A stretch of DNA of 64,000 bases from Candidatus Methylobacter oryzae (lineage in GTDB: Bacteria > Pseudomonadota > Gammaproteobacteria > Methylococcales > Methylomonadaceae): NCBI RefSeq assembly GCF_003994235.2, contig NZ_RYFG02000121.1, positions 62,001 to 126,000 on the forward strand, given 5' to 3'. A program made the translations under genes and the position numbers. Below the pieces are notes generated by a model. It did not search any database. It was not told the DNA's origin and worked only from the letters and a program-made list of their open reading frames with translations. Shown here piece by piece: positions 8,915 through 17,370 of this stretch. Numbering within the stretch: position 1 is the first letter of the stretch; the number at the start of each line of letters is the position of its first letter.

Positions 8915-8950
8915 AAAAAACCCGCTAAGCCTTTCGGCTTGCGGGTTTTG
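8915..8950 (-). terminator. Rho-independent terminator of the tRNA-Leu gene
   Basis: On the minus strand AACCCGCAAGCC and GGCTTAGCGGGTT pair around a GAAA loop, and a T run follows. It begins about 30 bases after the tRNA 3' end. Confidence 0.85.
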
Positions 8951-8980
8951 CAGTTCTTTGCACGGCTCTGAACCAATATT

Positions 8981-9067
8981 TGGTACCGAGGGCCGGAATC
9001 GAACCGGCACGATGTCACCATCACCGGATTTTGAATCCGGCGCGTCTACCAGTTCCGCCACCCCGGC
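8981..9067 (-). tRNA. tRNA-Leu (anticodon CAA)
   Basis: Read on the minus strand, this is an 87-nt gene with acceptor GCCGGGG paired with CCTCGGT and an encoded CCA end. The D arm is TGGCGGAACTGGTAGACGC, the anticodon stem CCGGA/TCCGG encloses the loop TTCAAAA (CAA at 9031-9033), there is a long variable arm typical of class II tRNAs, and the T arm contains GGTTCGATTCC. It decodes UUG. Confidence 0.95.
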
Positions 9068-9366
9068 AAAGAAATGATAGTATAATTAATGTTTATTAAA
9101 AATGCTAGTTTTTTTTAAGCGATTAGCAATTTTAATTTGAGGTTTTGCTTGGATGCTAAGTATGACGATGCTGGCTTGAATAATTTTAATTAGAAAAACC
9201 TGCCAAACGAGCCAGACAATTATTTGTTGGTGATGAATTTCATGATTATGATGAAGACGGGGCTATTGGGTAGATAAATAGACTATCGGATTGATTTAAA
9301 AGTTGAGTTTTGGCATTGATGACCTCATATTTTTAGTAACTGAATTATTAACAATAAGGCCATTCC

Positions 9367-9798
9367 ATGAGTACATTGCACATCGTCTGCCCCCACTGTC
9401 ATGCTGTAAATCGTATTGCTTCCGAACGATTAAGCCAGCATCCTCGTTGCGGTCAATGCAAAGAGGCTTTATTTATTGCACATCCTTTGGAATTAACCGG
9501 TAGAGATTTTCATCAGCACATTACACGAAATGAAATTCCCGTTGTTGTTGATTTCTGGGCGCCCTGGTGTGGACCATGCAAGATGATGGCGCCCGCTTAT
9601 GCCCAAGCGGCTGCATCACTTGAGCCTCATGTACGCTTGGCCAAACTCAATACCGAGCAGGAGCAGGGCGTTGCCGCTCAATTTAATATTCGCAGTATTC
9701 CTACGCTGATAATATTTAAATCGGGTCGTGAGATAGCACGTGTATCCGGGGCAATGAGCCCGGCGGATATTATCCGCTGGGTCAAAAGCAATGTTTGA
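9367..9798 (+). CDS. trxC: Thioredoxin 2 with N-terminal zinc ribbon
   Basis: The protein has 143 residues. The N-terminal zinc ribbon has Cys 8/11 and 28/31 (CPHC and CGQC). The thioredoxin fold carries the active site WCGPC (Cys 68 and 71) and the cis-proline segment SIPT. This combination and length define TrxC, a cytoplasmic disulfide reductase often linked to oxidative stress. It is transcribed alone, away from the nif genes. No promoter could be assigned with confidence in the 300 bases upstream. Confidence 0.92.
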   Translation: MSTLHIVCPHCHAVNRIASERLSQHPRCGQCKEALFIAHPLELTGRDFHQHITRNEIPVVVDFWAPWCGPCKMMAPAYAQAAASLEPHVRLAKLNTEQEQGVAAQFNIRSIPTLIIFKSGREIARVSGAMSPADIIRWVKSNV

Positions 9799-9884
9799 GC
9801 ACGATTAGCTTTGCTGACTTTTAGCTCCTTTAAGAATTCGGCAACCCAACGTTAGCAGGGCAGAGCATCCTGCTACTTGCTGCG

Positions 9885-10613
9885 TCAATTGGCCAAGTCT
9901 GGATAAATTTCGTCATGAGTAAACCTGACGCGTTCTTCAGCAGAGCGCCCCAATGCTTTAGCGAACCATGGCGGTGGCGCATCGAATACTTTTTGAAATT
10001 CTTTTAATTGATCTACCGCTTCAGTCACATCGGGAATCTTGATTGGGTAAATATCGGCGCGTATCACTTTAGCCGCGGCCGGACCGCCAATCGATTGCAC
10101 GAACATCACATGGCAATCCTTGATCAAATTGGCGCGAAACAAGTTCCTGTCATCGCTGCTGTCGGCTTCGATAGTCGAGCGTATATCGACCAGCCGGTAA
10201 TCGTCGCGCGATAATTGATAAACCAAAAACCGTATGCAGGAACCGAAATGGCCGTTTATCAGCGCGCCGCTGTTTGAGCCTATCGCGACACGGATAGAAT
10301 CGGGCATATCGCCGTCTTTATAAGGCATGATTTCCGGTAGGTCTTCGTCTTCCGCCTCATCGCCCCATAGGTAGCGCACGGCCAGTTTGATGTTGGCAAG
10401 GCCGATGCCTATATCCTCGCCGTCTTCTTCGCCGTCCAAACTGCCTAAACCGGTTTTAAGATTGGTAACGGTGATGGACTTTAATTTCTCATCGTCTAAG
10501 GGCGAACCTACCCGCTCGTGTAGTATCTCCAGCAGCCTGGGTACGTCAATACCAGGCAAAATACGTGAAGCTAAGGCAATGCGTAAGGCGAGTTCTCGGG
10601 GCAATGCTTCCAT
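9885..10613 (-). CDS. NafY/NifY-type FeMo-cofactor binding protein (paralogue 1)
   Basis: The protein has 242 residues. The N-terminal helical domain (ELALRIALASRILPGIDV) resembles that of NafY and NifY, and the C-terminal ~120 residues form the NifX/NafY/NifB cofactor-binding fold with NGHFGSCIRF. The His of HFGS is conserved in this group. These proteins hold FeMo-co or apo-dinitrogenase during maturation. The start is the ATG with AGGAG six bases upstream; a longer frame to 10634 would run into the ankyrin gene. It is last in the rhodanese-ankyrin-nafY operon. Confidence 0.85.
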   Translation of the reverse strand: MEALPRELALRIALASRILPGIDVPRLLEILHERVGSPLDDEKLKSITVTNLKTGLGSLDGEEDGEDIGIGLANIKLAVRYLWGDEAEDEDLPEIMPYKDGDMPDSIRVAIGSNSGALINGHFGSCIRFLVYQLSRDDYRLVDIRSTIEADSSDDRNLFRANLIKDCHVMFVQSIGGPAAAKVIRADIYPIKIPDVTEAVDQLKEFQKVFDAPPPWFAKALGRSAEERVRFTHDEIYPDLAN

Positions 10614-10614
10614 T

Positions 10615-11070
10615 TTAATCTCCTGATTTAACAAGCTTGGATAATAATTTGAGTATTTTTAAGGTGGAGGCTAAGTCCAACGCAGTGAAATCGTCGTGCG
10701 TTTTAAGTTCCGGATCGGCACCGGCTGCCAGTAGTTGTTCGACAACTTTTTCCCTGCCGCTGGAAGCCGCAAAAATCAAAGCCGTAGCGCCGGAGGCGGA
10801 GTTTTGATAATTAATGTCGATGCCGGCACGGATCAGCGCTTCGATACAGTCGCAACTATCGGCATAACAAGCAGCCCATAATGCGTTATTGCCGTATTGA
10901 TCCATTACATCCAGCGTAGCGTTTTGTTCGATCAAAAAACGGACGACATCAATGCGACCTTGTTGACTGGCTAAAATTAGCGGGTAAATGCCGTCGTTGT
11001 TCTTTAAAACCGGTTGGGCGACAGAAAAATAATTGTTTTGTAACCAGTTTCGTATTTCAGCATTCATCAT
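10615..11070 (-). CDS. Ankyrin-repeat protein of the nif region
   Basis: The protein has 151 residues with about four ankyrin repeats from residue 25 onward (e.g. YPLILASQQGRIDVVRFLIE and GATALIFAASSGREKVVEQL). Ankyrin repeats bind other proteins. The start overlaps the rhodanese stop (ATGA), and the stop lies one base before the nafY start, so the three genes are tightly coupled. A client within nitrogenase assembly is inferred from this context and from the sigma-54 type promoter upstream. Confidence 0.85.
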   Translation of the reverse strand: MMNAEIRNWLQNNYFSVAQPVLKNNDGIYPLILASQQGRIDVVRFLIEQNATLDVMDQYGNNALWAACYADSCDCIEALIRAGIDINYQNSASGATALIFAASSGREKVVEQLLAAGADPELKTHDDFTALDLASTLKILKLLSKLVKSGD

Positions 11071-11378
11071 GCCGGCTGATGTTTTTCTTTCCAGACGGAA
11101 TAACCGCCTTCCAGGCTGTAAACATCTTTAAAGCCGAAATCGCTAAAAAATTCGGCCAAATGTTCGCTGGCATGACCGTAATAACAATAAATCAACAGGC
11201 TGCGTTGCTTATCGCCGCGTTTAACCAATGAATCTTTTAAGCCTTCATGAACGTGCAGCGCATCTTCCAAATGTCCGGCTTTGTAATCTTTCATATCCCT
11301 ACAGTCCAGGATCATAGGTTTGGACTCTTTAATCAGTTGTTCGGAGTCGGCAACGGAAATGGTTTTGTATTTTTTCAT
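11067..11378 (-). CDS. Single-domain rhodanese (GlpE-like)
   Basis: The protein has 103 residues, one rhodanese domain. The active-site loop YCYYGHAS places the catalytic Cys at 65, and DCRDMKDYKAGHLEDA matches the N-terminal rhodanese motif. Rhodaneses move sulfane sulfur to acceptors such as thiols or cyanide. It is first in the operon with the ankyrin and NafY-like genes, behind a -24/-12 promoter at 11532-11546, so a sulfur-delivery or sulfur-safety role under nitrogen-fixing conditions is likely (inference). Confidence 0.88.
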   Translation of the reverse strand: MKKYKTISVADSEQLIKESKPMILDCRDMKDYKAGHLEDALHVHEGLKDSLVKRGDKQRSLLIYCYYGHASEHLAEFFSDFGFKDVYSLEGGYSVWKEKHQPA

Positions 11379-11531
11379 GGTCGTGTTAAATGACTTTAAA
11401 AAGTCATTTCCTCAACAGGCTAAAGATTGTAAGAAAACCAACAAAGAAACAGGTTTTGTTGCTGTTAAATGTAACGAGTAGCTCTATTTCTTAACGTTAA
11501 CAGGCGTATAGAAGCTATATGAACTCATCAA

Positions 11532-11546
11532 GCAAGTTATTTGCCA
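11532..11546 (-). promoter_or_regulatory. Candidate sigma-54 promoter of the rhodanese operon
   Basis: On the minus strand TGGCAAATAACTTGC has GG and GC separated by ten bases, as required for -24/-12 promoters, and matches the TGGCAC-N5-TTGC consensus except at one base. It lies about 155 bases before the rhodanese start. No exact TGT-N10-ACA NifA site was found upstream; TGT and ACA with 12 bases between them occur near 11730-11750. Confidence 0.6.
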
Positions 11547-11594
11547 TAATCTTAAATGTCCCGTGTTTTCTGGTGTTGAGGGGGAATTTCAGGC

Positions 11595-11632
11595 AAAAAA
11601 AAGCGCCCTAGTCGAGAATATAGGACGCTGAA
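11595..11632 (-). terminator. Likely terminator of the AAA ATPase gene
   Basis: On the minus strand GCGTCCTA and TAGGGCGC (one mismatch) form a hairpin followed by eight T residues. It sits about 170 bases after the AAA gene stop and upstream of the rhodanese promoter, separating the two transcription units. Confidence 0.6.
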
Positions 11633-11802
11633 GGTACAACGCTCAGGAAAGGCTCTGCAAACGAATTTCAATCATATAAATAGATATGCAGTAATAATGC
11701 CAATGTTTGTTTGTTTCGTATTTTAAGGTGTTGCGGCTGTTTATCCGGGTTAACAAATATAATGTCTGCACCAAACGCAATGATTTGTGTTGTTTAGCTG
11801 CC

Positions 11803-13521
11803 CTAATTTAGGGCATCTGCTATGGATTGCTCCAGGTCCATGCCGCGAAAGATTGAGCAACGTTTAAAGACATCCAGCGTCGGAGTTACTTTTTTATGTT
11901 GGCAAAATTTTGCGACCAGTTTGGAAAGCCCCTTGATGTCGCGGCCTGTCGCTTCCGGAAAGCTGGACACTAATTGATTAATTAACTGCTCATCAACGTC
12001 CAGGTCGAATTGTTCGATCATGACCTGCCAGATGCGGCGGCGAGCGTCGGCGTCGGGCGGATAATATTTAATCAGCGCAATGCAACGGGAAACAATCGCT
12101 TCATCAATGTCATCGACGCGGTTGGTAGTCAAGAACAGCAGGCCGTTAAAATATTCCAGCACGCGTAGAAATACCCCGACCACCGCATTCATTGCGATAT
12201 TATTGTCGCGCCGCTTGATGTAAACATCCGCTTCGTCGATCAACATTACCGCGCCCCAGCGTTGCGCACGGGTTAAAACGTCTTTTAAGGCTTTTTCCAT
12301 TTCGCCGACGTTGAGGCCCAATTGCCCGGAGTGCACCCGGTATAACGGACGCTTGATAATTTCTGAATAGACTTCGGCCGTCAGCGTTTTGCCGACCCCG
12401 GCTGGCCCTGCGCACAGCACAGTCGTGCCTCCCGACTTGCCTTCAATAATATCGTCCATCAATACGTCCATTTCGGCGGTAAGAATGTCGATCAGGTCGA
12501 TCTGTTCGTCGCGGAGAATCAGCTTCTGTTTTAATTCCGGTTGATATTGATAAGGTTTGATGTCGTTCACATGCACCCACAAATGATGGTGCAGCTCCAG
12601 GTGAAACATCAGCAGGTAGCAATGCACCGGCAGTTCGGTAAATAAGCCGTGGGGAATCTCTGTTTGCGAGGCCTCGACTTCATTTTCGACCTTACAGTCG
12701 TAGCGGTTGCTTTTGGCGGCTTTGCGTAAATATTTAGCCAGGATGTCGCCTTTGGCATCCATTGTTAACACGCGCTCGCTAAGGATGCTTTCGTCGTTGA
12801 CCAAGCGGGCGGAGCCGCCTTCCGTAGATAGAACCACGACATCTTTGCGTGCCCAATCGGTACTGCGGTGCGAGGCGGTCGGATCTTCCGCATAAAATCC
12901 GGTGCCTTTACCGAGAAATTGTGTACCGGACTGTCCGCACCATTCGAAATAACGTTCGGCGGCATCGTCATAGGCGGCGATAAGTTCGGCCGTTTCTTTC
13001 AGAAAGCCTTTTGCAACGAAGATTTCGGTAATGGTTTTGTCGGCAATGTCACGGGCGCGGATAGTAATCGTTGAGATCGCCACTTTGCCTTTGGCGTTAG
13101 CTTTCAGCTCAAGCGTAACGCGTCCGGTTTCTTCCTCGCCCGAAGGCGTAAAGTCGAGCCGGGTGACCACGTAAGCCATCGCTTTGCCGGCAACATTAGT
13201 CTGGAATAACCAACCGCGTATCGCGCCGTTAATCAGGTAACGCGCAATGGCCGGCAGCAGCATTTCCAGGTCATGTTCTTCAAATTTGACTGTATCGTCG
13301 TTCATTGCTTTTTGCAGCGTTGACAGCAACGCGACATGGCCCTGCATTTCAGTGCCGGCTTTTTTATAAAGGTCCTTTAGAAAATCGAGTTCGGTATTGG
13401 AAAGCTGTTTGAACGACACTTCGGCTTTATTGCCGAAGCGCAGTTGATCGTTCAATGCCGATAGTCCTGGAAACTCACTCACCATCGCTTCTACATACTT
13501 GCGCTCAATTTGAAGTTTCAT
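11803..13521 (-). CDS. AAA+ ATPase with a long unassigned N-terminal region
   Basis: The protein has 572 residues. Residues 1-~330 have no recognised domain. A classical AAA module follows: Walker A GPAGVGKT near residue 370, Walker B VMLIDEAD near 430, sensor 1 LFLTTNR, and a possible arginine finger in VSRC. AAA proteins remodel other proteins using ATP. It lies downstream of a 189-residue gene of unknown type, with a strong hairpin between them. It sits inside the nif region on the same strand, but a nitrogenase role is not shown; nif-linked AAA proteins such as NifV-independent remodelers are not a recognised match. Confidence 0.8.
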   Translation of the reverse strand: MKLQIERKYVEAMVSEFPGLSALNDQLRFGNKAEVSFKQLSNTELDFLKDLYKKAGTEMQGHVALLSTLQKAMNDDTVKFEEHDLEMLLPAIARYLINGAIRGWLFQTNVAGKAMAYVVTRLDFTPSGEEETGRVTLELKANAKGKVAISTITIRARDIADKTITEIFVAKGFLKETAELIAAYDDAAERYFEWCGQSGTQFLGKGTGFYAEDPTASHRSTDWARKDVVVLSTEGGSARLVNDESILSERVLTMDAKGDILAKYLRKAAKSNRYDCKVENEVEASQTEIPHGLFTELPVHCYLLMFHLELHHHLWVHVNDIKPYQYQPELKQKLILRDEQIDLIDILTAEMDVLMDDIIEGKSGGTTVLCAGPAGVGKTLTAEVYSEIIKRPLYRVHSGQLGLNVGEMEKALKDVLTRAQRWGAVMLIDEADVYIKRRDNNIAMNAVVGVFLRVLEYFNGLLFLTTNRVDDIDEAIVSRCIALIKYYPPDADARRRIWQVMIEQFDLDVDEQLINQLVSSFPEATGRDIKGLSKLVAKFCQHKKVTPTLDVFKRCSIFRGMDLEQSIADALN

Positions 13522-13568
13522 AGATTCTCTATATTAAGGCATTGAAATGATAAAACGGGAAACTAAGC

Positions 13569-13600
13569 AACGCTGACGGATATGCCCCTCCGTCAGCGTT
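13569..13600 (-). terminator. Strong intergenic hairpin between the AAA ATPase gene and its upstream neighbour
   Basis: AACGCTGACGGA pairs perfectly over 12 bases with TCCGTCAGCGTT around an eight-base loop. There is no long T run, so it may be a partial terminator or an RNA-stabilising element that sets different levels of the two products. Confidence 0.55.
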
Positions 13601-13645
13601 GTTAGCCATAACAAGTGCAGAAAGTTATGTTTAAATCAAAAGCGT

Positions 13646-14215
13646 TTAAATTGCGCCTACCGCCGCTTCTTTAACCACCACAAAAGTGTTTTCTTCGGCT
13701 TCGGCAAATGAAACCAGCGGTGATTTCGGCTTATAGGATTTAGCAGCGTCATAAGCGACAGCCACTTTGTCTTCGGCGGATTGGCCTTTTAGATCGCTTT
13801 TTTCAATATAGAGCTCTTCAAGCAATTCATTCCACACCAAGCCTTCCTTGAAAGGCAGTAATTTATAGCTAATGCCTTCCAGTTCAACCTGCAACGCTTT
13901 ACCGATGTTTTCTACGTAAATTAAAGCAACACAGTCAGGTGCAATATCGGCTTTGTATTTTTCGACAAAAACCGGTAATAAATCGAGCGTGGGTAATAGG
14001 CCGTTAACAAACTTGATCTTGTCGTTTTCAATAATCAACGCCGAATGAATCAGTAGCGCTTCGGGCGGTTTGCGATCGCTTGTTGAGCCTTCGCGCAACG
14101 CGCCTTCTTTTAAAACCAAGTCGCCGCGATAAGCATAAACGCCCGCGGTGCCGGTTTGACCGTTGACCAACGTGACAGTTAATAATCCTTTATTTTGATA
14201 GGTTTCTAATAGCAT
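13646..14215 (-). CDS. Unknown protein encoded upstream of the AAA ATPase
   Basis: The protein has 189 residues with no signal peptide, no membrane segment and no recognised family. The N-terminal third is beta-rich (TYQNKGLLTVTLVNGQTG, then GVYAYRGDLVL), and the C-terminus is Ala/Glu rich. It has a good ribosome site (GGAG) before the ATG. It probably forms a two-gene unit with the AAA ATPase; the partner may be its substrate or adaptor (inference). Confidence 0.6.
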   Translation of the reverse strand: MLLETYQNKGLLTVTLVNGQTGTAGVYAYRGDLVLKEGALREGSTSDRKPPEALLIHSALIIENDKIKFVNGLLPTLDLLPVFVEKYKADIAPDCVALIYVENIGKALQVELEGISYKLLPFKEGLVWNELLEELYIEKSDLKGQSAEDKVAVAYDAAKSYKPKSPLVSFAEAEENTFVVVKEAAVGAI

Positions 14216-14531
14216 TGTGTTTTCTCCAGATGGGGGGTTAACTATTAACCTTAATAAAGCAGGGTTTATGCCATGTTTGGATGTTGGATTGTTTTACTTT
14301 TAAAACAAATGGATGGGGCTAATTGAAGGGAGTGGGATGCCGTGCTTAATGATGTTTAACTCAACAACGCCGATTTACTTTGTAAGAAATTGTCGGAAAG
14401 CAGACAAATTAAAATGACGTTGGAGAGGGCAGGGATTGTGTGAAATTGATGCTACAGCATTTTTTAATGCGACGGCTGAAGGATGAGAACGATGCGAAAA
14501 GTGTCGACAGCTTGCTGCCATTAAGTTAAGA

Positions 14532-14606
14532 CTTGTTCCGTTCGCGCTGATCCTTCGGCTACCGCTCAGGACTAAAGGCCTTGTCGAATGAGGGGAGTGG
14601 AACAAG
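14532..14606. repeat. Palindromic intergenic element bounded by CTTGTTCC / GGAACAAG
   Basis: The ends CTTGTTCC (14532-14539) and GGAACAAG (14599-14606) are exact inverses. The interior, with CCTTCGGCTACCGCTCAGG, looks like dispersed intergenic repeats of proteobacteria. Nothing else was seen between 14216 and 14652; short open frames there lack coding character. Confidence 0.4.
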
Positions 14607-14652
14607 CCGTTAAGCTAAGCCAAATTAGGGTGCTGTTGGCGCCTAACATTGT

Positions 14653-15288
14653 TTATGGTTGTGTCTGACACACTTCACAGACAACAGGGATGTTGAGGTT
14701 TTCACCGGTGCTGTCATTCACTGACGCATTATCGGCATTCAATTTAAATGTGCCGGTAAGGCCACTGGCATTTGAGTTTGTAGAGGCGACACTATAGGAA
14801 TAAGTTCCGGCTTTTAAACCATAGACTGATAAAGGGATAGTTTTAGCAAATCCCGAAACCGATACAGCACATGCCACAAGCACATCGCCAGTTGGATAAA
14901 CTTCATTTAGAACCACCTCAAAATGATTACCGTCAAAGCGCTGATGGACGACTGGGCTCAAACTTCCGCAATCATTAAAGCGGCCAAAAAGTTTTAAAAA
15001 AACTTGAGTTGGAAAAGAACTCGTGGTGATCACTTCAACTTTGTATATTGGAGCAAAAGTCAATCTATTTCCCGTATTTACCATAGACGTTTCTTTCAAG
15101 CTTAATAACTGCCAAGTACCTTCAGCAGTCGGCTTTAATTGCACATCCTGATATTTACCCACTTGCTCGGCAGTATCTATGCTCGGAATCGTCAATAGTC
15201 CTTCTTTATAGGTTGGATTATCGTCGGCAAAAGCTGTAACGGCGGGTAAAAACGCGACGATCAATTGTGCAATGGGCATTAAACGCAT
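14653..15288 (-). CDS. Exported protein of unknown function
   Basis: The protein has 211 residues. The N-terminus MRLMPIAQLIVAFLPAVTAFA is a Sec signal peptide, probably cleaved after AFA. The mature part is Thr/Ser/Val-rich and predicted to be beta-structured, with Cys residues near the centre and the pair CEVC close to the C-terminus. The ATG at 15288 is preferred over an upstream TTG because GGA lies just before it. No family was recognised. It is monocistronic, between the AAA gene pair and the nif satellite genes. Confidence 0.65.
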   Translation of the reverse strand: MRLMPIAQLIVAFLPAVTAFADDNPTYKEGLLTIPSIDTAEQVGKYQDVQLKPTAEGTWQLLSLKETSMVNTGNRLTFAPIYKVEVITTSSFPTQVFLKLFGRFNDCGSLSPVVHQRFDGNHFEVVLNEVYPTGDVLVACAVSVSGFAKTIPLSVYGLKAGTYSYSVASTNSNASGLTGTFKLNADNASVNDSTGENLNIPVVCEVCQTQP

Positions 15289-15541
15289 GTGATTTTCCAA
15301 AAATATTAATTATGAAATTGTAGACATTGACTCTATTGCCTTTTTCGATGTTTAGAGTCGGTATGTTTTTACGGAATCTTTGTTGCGAGATGAACCGAGA
15401 GGTATACAAGATAAAGGAGCAAGTCTAGCTATTAAAGTTAGCTGCGTCAATTTTGGAAGCTGGAGTGTAGCAATGCGGGAGAGAGACTAAGAGGGATTTA
15501 CTTTTGATTTTTTGATGAACTGCTTTTTCAAGATGGACCGA

Positions 15542-16492
15542 TTAGGACGAGCATGCATCCCACAGCCGCTTATAACTGCTGTCCATCCGCGAAAGTTTGG
15601 CCGTGACTTGATTGAGCAGGTTAAATTCCGGAAAGCGTCCTTTATTGCCGGAGCCGTACCATTGCTCCATCGCCAGATTCAATTGTTGCCTGTCCGCATA
15701 ATCCTGGGCTATCTGGTCCTTCAACCAGGTCATACTATTTTCAGGCGTTAAATCGACAATCCGGTAGCGCACTGCATCGTCAAAAATGCGCACGCCGCCT
15801 CCTTCCGCGACAGTTCGATATAGCTTGGCCGGATCGACCACTTCAATGCCGGCCAGATAATTAATGCCGAATTCGTGCAATTCCGGCAGCCACGGCACGG
15901 TCGGTCCCATTAATACGGTGGTCGCGTGTTGTGCAAGTTCGGCCAGACGCGGGAAAGTTTTATTGGTAATCGAGCTGGCCGTTAAAAACACCCAGTCGGC
16001 GTCCGGCAATAAAAATTCGCAGGCCGGATCGGGATAATCGCCCGGTGAAGGCTGGCGCTCGATAATGCTGAGACTGAATTGCTCGGCGTAGGCCTCAATG
16101 CCCGGATAACGGCCGATCACGACGACTTTTTTACCTTGCAGCCGGGGCAGGAAATGATCGAAAACGGCCAGATTGGCGCGGTTCGCAGCCGGTAATAAAG
16201 TGATGCCGGCCGGCAGCTCATAACGGTTCAGGCTGCAGTTTATCGCGGCCATCGCCACCGTCGCCTTATACGGCTCCCAATCGGTAATCCATCCGGCCAG
16301 TTCCGCCAACGGTTTACCGGCCAGCGTACCCGGCCACGGCAAGGTACGGGTCGGCATGCCGGGACTCATCGCCAAACCGATATGCTGTGTTTTGCATAGC
16401 GTCCAGACCAGGCCGATGTTTAATTCGGTGACTTCGGTATCGCTACCGGCATAATCCAACAATAGCTCGTAAAGGCGTGCAGGATTTTCCAT
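15542..16492 (-). CDS. DUF364 (putative heavy-metal chelation) protein of the nif cluster
   Basis: The protein has 316 residues. It has the DUF4213/DUF364 arrangement: an N-terminal domain (TELNIGLVWTLCK, then AMSPG) and a C-terminal Rossmann-like domain (KKVVVIGRYPGI, then FLTASSITNKTFPRL and VLMGPTVPWLPEL). The family is proposed to bind heavy metals, but its biochemistry is not established. It is the last gene of the nifE-initiated operon, closely spaced after the 124-residue gene, so handling of Mo or Fe is possible (inference). Confidence 0.8.
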   Translation of the reverse strand: MENPARLYELLLDYAGSDTEVTELNIGLVWTLCKTQHIGLAMSPGMPTRTLPWPGTLAGKPLAELAGWITDWEPYKATVAMAAINCSLNRYELPAGITLLPAANRANLAVFDHFLPRLQGKKVVVIGRYPGIEAYAEQFSLSIIERQPSPGDYPDPACEFLLPDADWVFLTASSITNKTFPRLAELAQHATTVLMGPTVPWLPELHEFGINYLAGIEVVDPAKLYRTVAEGGGVRIFDDAVRYRIVDLTPENSMTWLKDQIAQDYADRQQLNLAMEQWYGSGNKGRFPEFNLLNQVTAKLSRMDSSYKRLWDACSS

Positions 16493-16498
16493 AGCGGG

Positions 16499-16873
16499 CT
16501 ATGCGGGCATTTCCAGCAACTTGGCTTCGGACTTAATCTGTTCGGCTTTACCCCAGGCGGTAACGCCTTCAACAAAGCGGCGGGTTTTGGTTGGATGCGG
16601 TCTGACGACATCGTATTCCGCGTAAAAAGTGCCGTCGCTATTAAACTGAAGCCGGCCTATACGTTGTCTTTTAGCACCGTCATACCAATAGCAGGTTAAG
16701 TGATCCGTTCCCGCATAAGGGTCTTTAACCAATACAAAATCGGCATCGTCGTAACTGGGATAACGTTGGATATCCGCGTTGGTAAAGCCCAGTTCATGGA
16801 TCTCTTCAACCAGCCGTTGACAGATAGATTCGGCCAGCGGACGGTTTAGTGCAATGTGTTCTGATAGCTCCAT
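16499..16873 (-). CDS. Conserved nif-cluster protein of unknown function (124 residues)
   Basis: The protein is small, soluble and slightly acidic, without membrane segments. The N-terminal half is helical (AESICQRLVEEIHELGF) and the centre is beta-rich (ADFVLVKDP, then CYWYDGAKRQRIGRLQF). No domain was recognised. The start shares one base with the stop region of the upstream TPR-like gene (both at 16873), and seven bases separate it from the DUF364 gene. The operon context implies a role in nitrogen fixation. Confidence 0.7.
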   Translation of the reverse strand: MELSEHIALNRPLAESICQRLVEEIHELGFTNADIQRYPSYDDADFVLVKDPYAGTDHLTCYWYDGAKRQRIGRLQFNSDGTFYAEYDVVRPHPTKTRRFVEGVTAWGKAEQIKSEAKLLEMPA

Positions 16874-17370
16874 TACTCGCTTACTCCTGCCGCTAAATCC
16901 ATAATGACCGACGCACCGGAAAGATCTTCGGGGTCCAGTTGCCGCAAATGCGTTAATACCAACTGCGCATCGACCGAAAAACCAAGTCTTAGCTTGATGA
17001 ATGCCAAAGCTTTCAATGTATATAAATAGAACAGGGTAATTTCATTGGCGTACAAATCCCATTTTTGCCGGTTTTTTGCCAATCGGCGGTAGTCGTTGGG
17101 AAAACCGCCTTGTCTGGCCGCTTCTTCCAGGCCTGCTATGGCAGTCCGCTCGGCATCAACAAGACGCTTCTGGAAGAAGTAAAATTTATACAGCGCAAAA
17201 TAGGTTTGCAAACAGCGGCTATCCAGCTCTTGCGCTTGTAAAAACAAGGATTCCGCGCGGCTTTGGTCAACCGAGCTTGCAGCCACAGCCGCTTGCAGAA
17301 GATGATTAACTTCGGCGGGAATATTCGGGCTAAACATCACCCGTTCATCTACAAATGCAACTGCAGCCAT
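16873..17370 (-). CDS. TPR-like protein of the nif cluster
   Basis: The protein has 165 residues with helix pairs resembling tetratricopeptide repeats (SRAESLFLQAQELDSRCLQT and KFYFFQKRLVDAERTAIAGL). Such repeats mediate protein contacts. It shares its first base with the stop of the upstream [2Fe-2S] ferredoxin gene and its last with the next start, so three products are made in step. No catalytic motif is seen. Confidence 0.7.
   Translation of the reverse strand: MAAVAFVDERVMFSPNIPAEVNHLLQAAVAASSVDQSRAESLFLQAQELDSRCLQTYFALYKFYFFQKRLVDAERTAIAGLEEAARQGGFPNDYRRLAKNRQKWDLYANEITLFYLYTLKALAFIKLRLGFSVDAQLVLTHLRQLDPEDLSGASVIMDLAAGVSE

Noticed and set aside
8693-9061. 122-codon minus-strand open frame
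   Set aside because: Its N-terminal third is read through the tRNA-Leu gene and its terminator; this is a common mis-annotation over tRNAs.
9190-9275. Short coding-like stretch (LEKPAKRARQLFVGDEF and on) before trxC
   Set aside because: An in-frame stop precedes it and no start codon exists; possibly a gene fragment but too short to support.
14375-14605. 76-codon minus-strand frame between the AAA partner gene and the secreted protein gene
   Set aside because: It covers a palindromic repeat and lacks a ribosome site.
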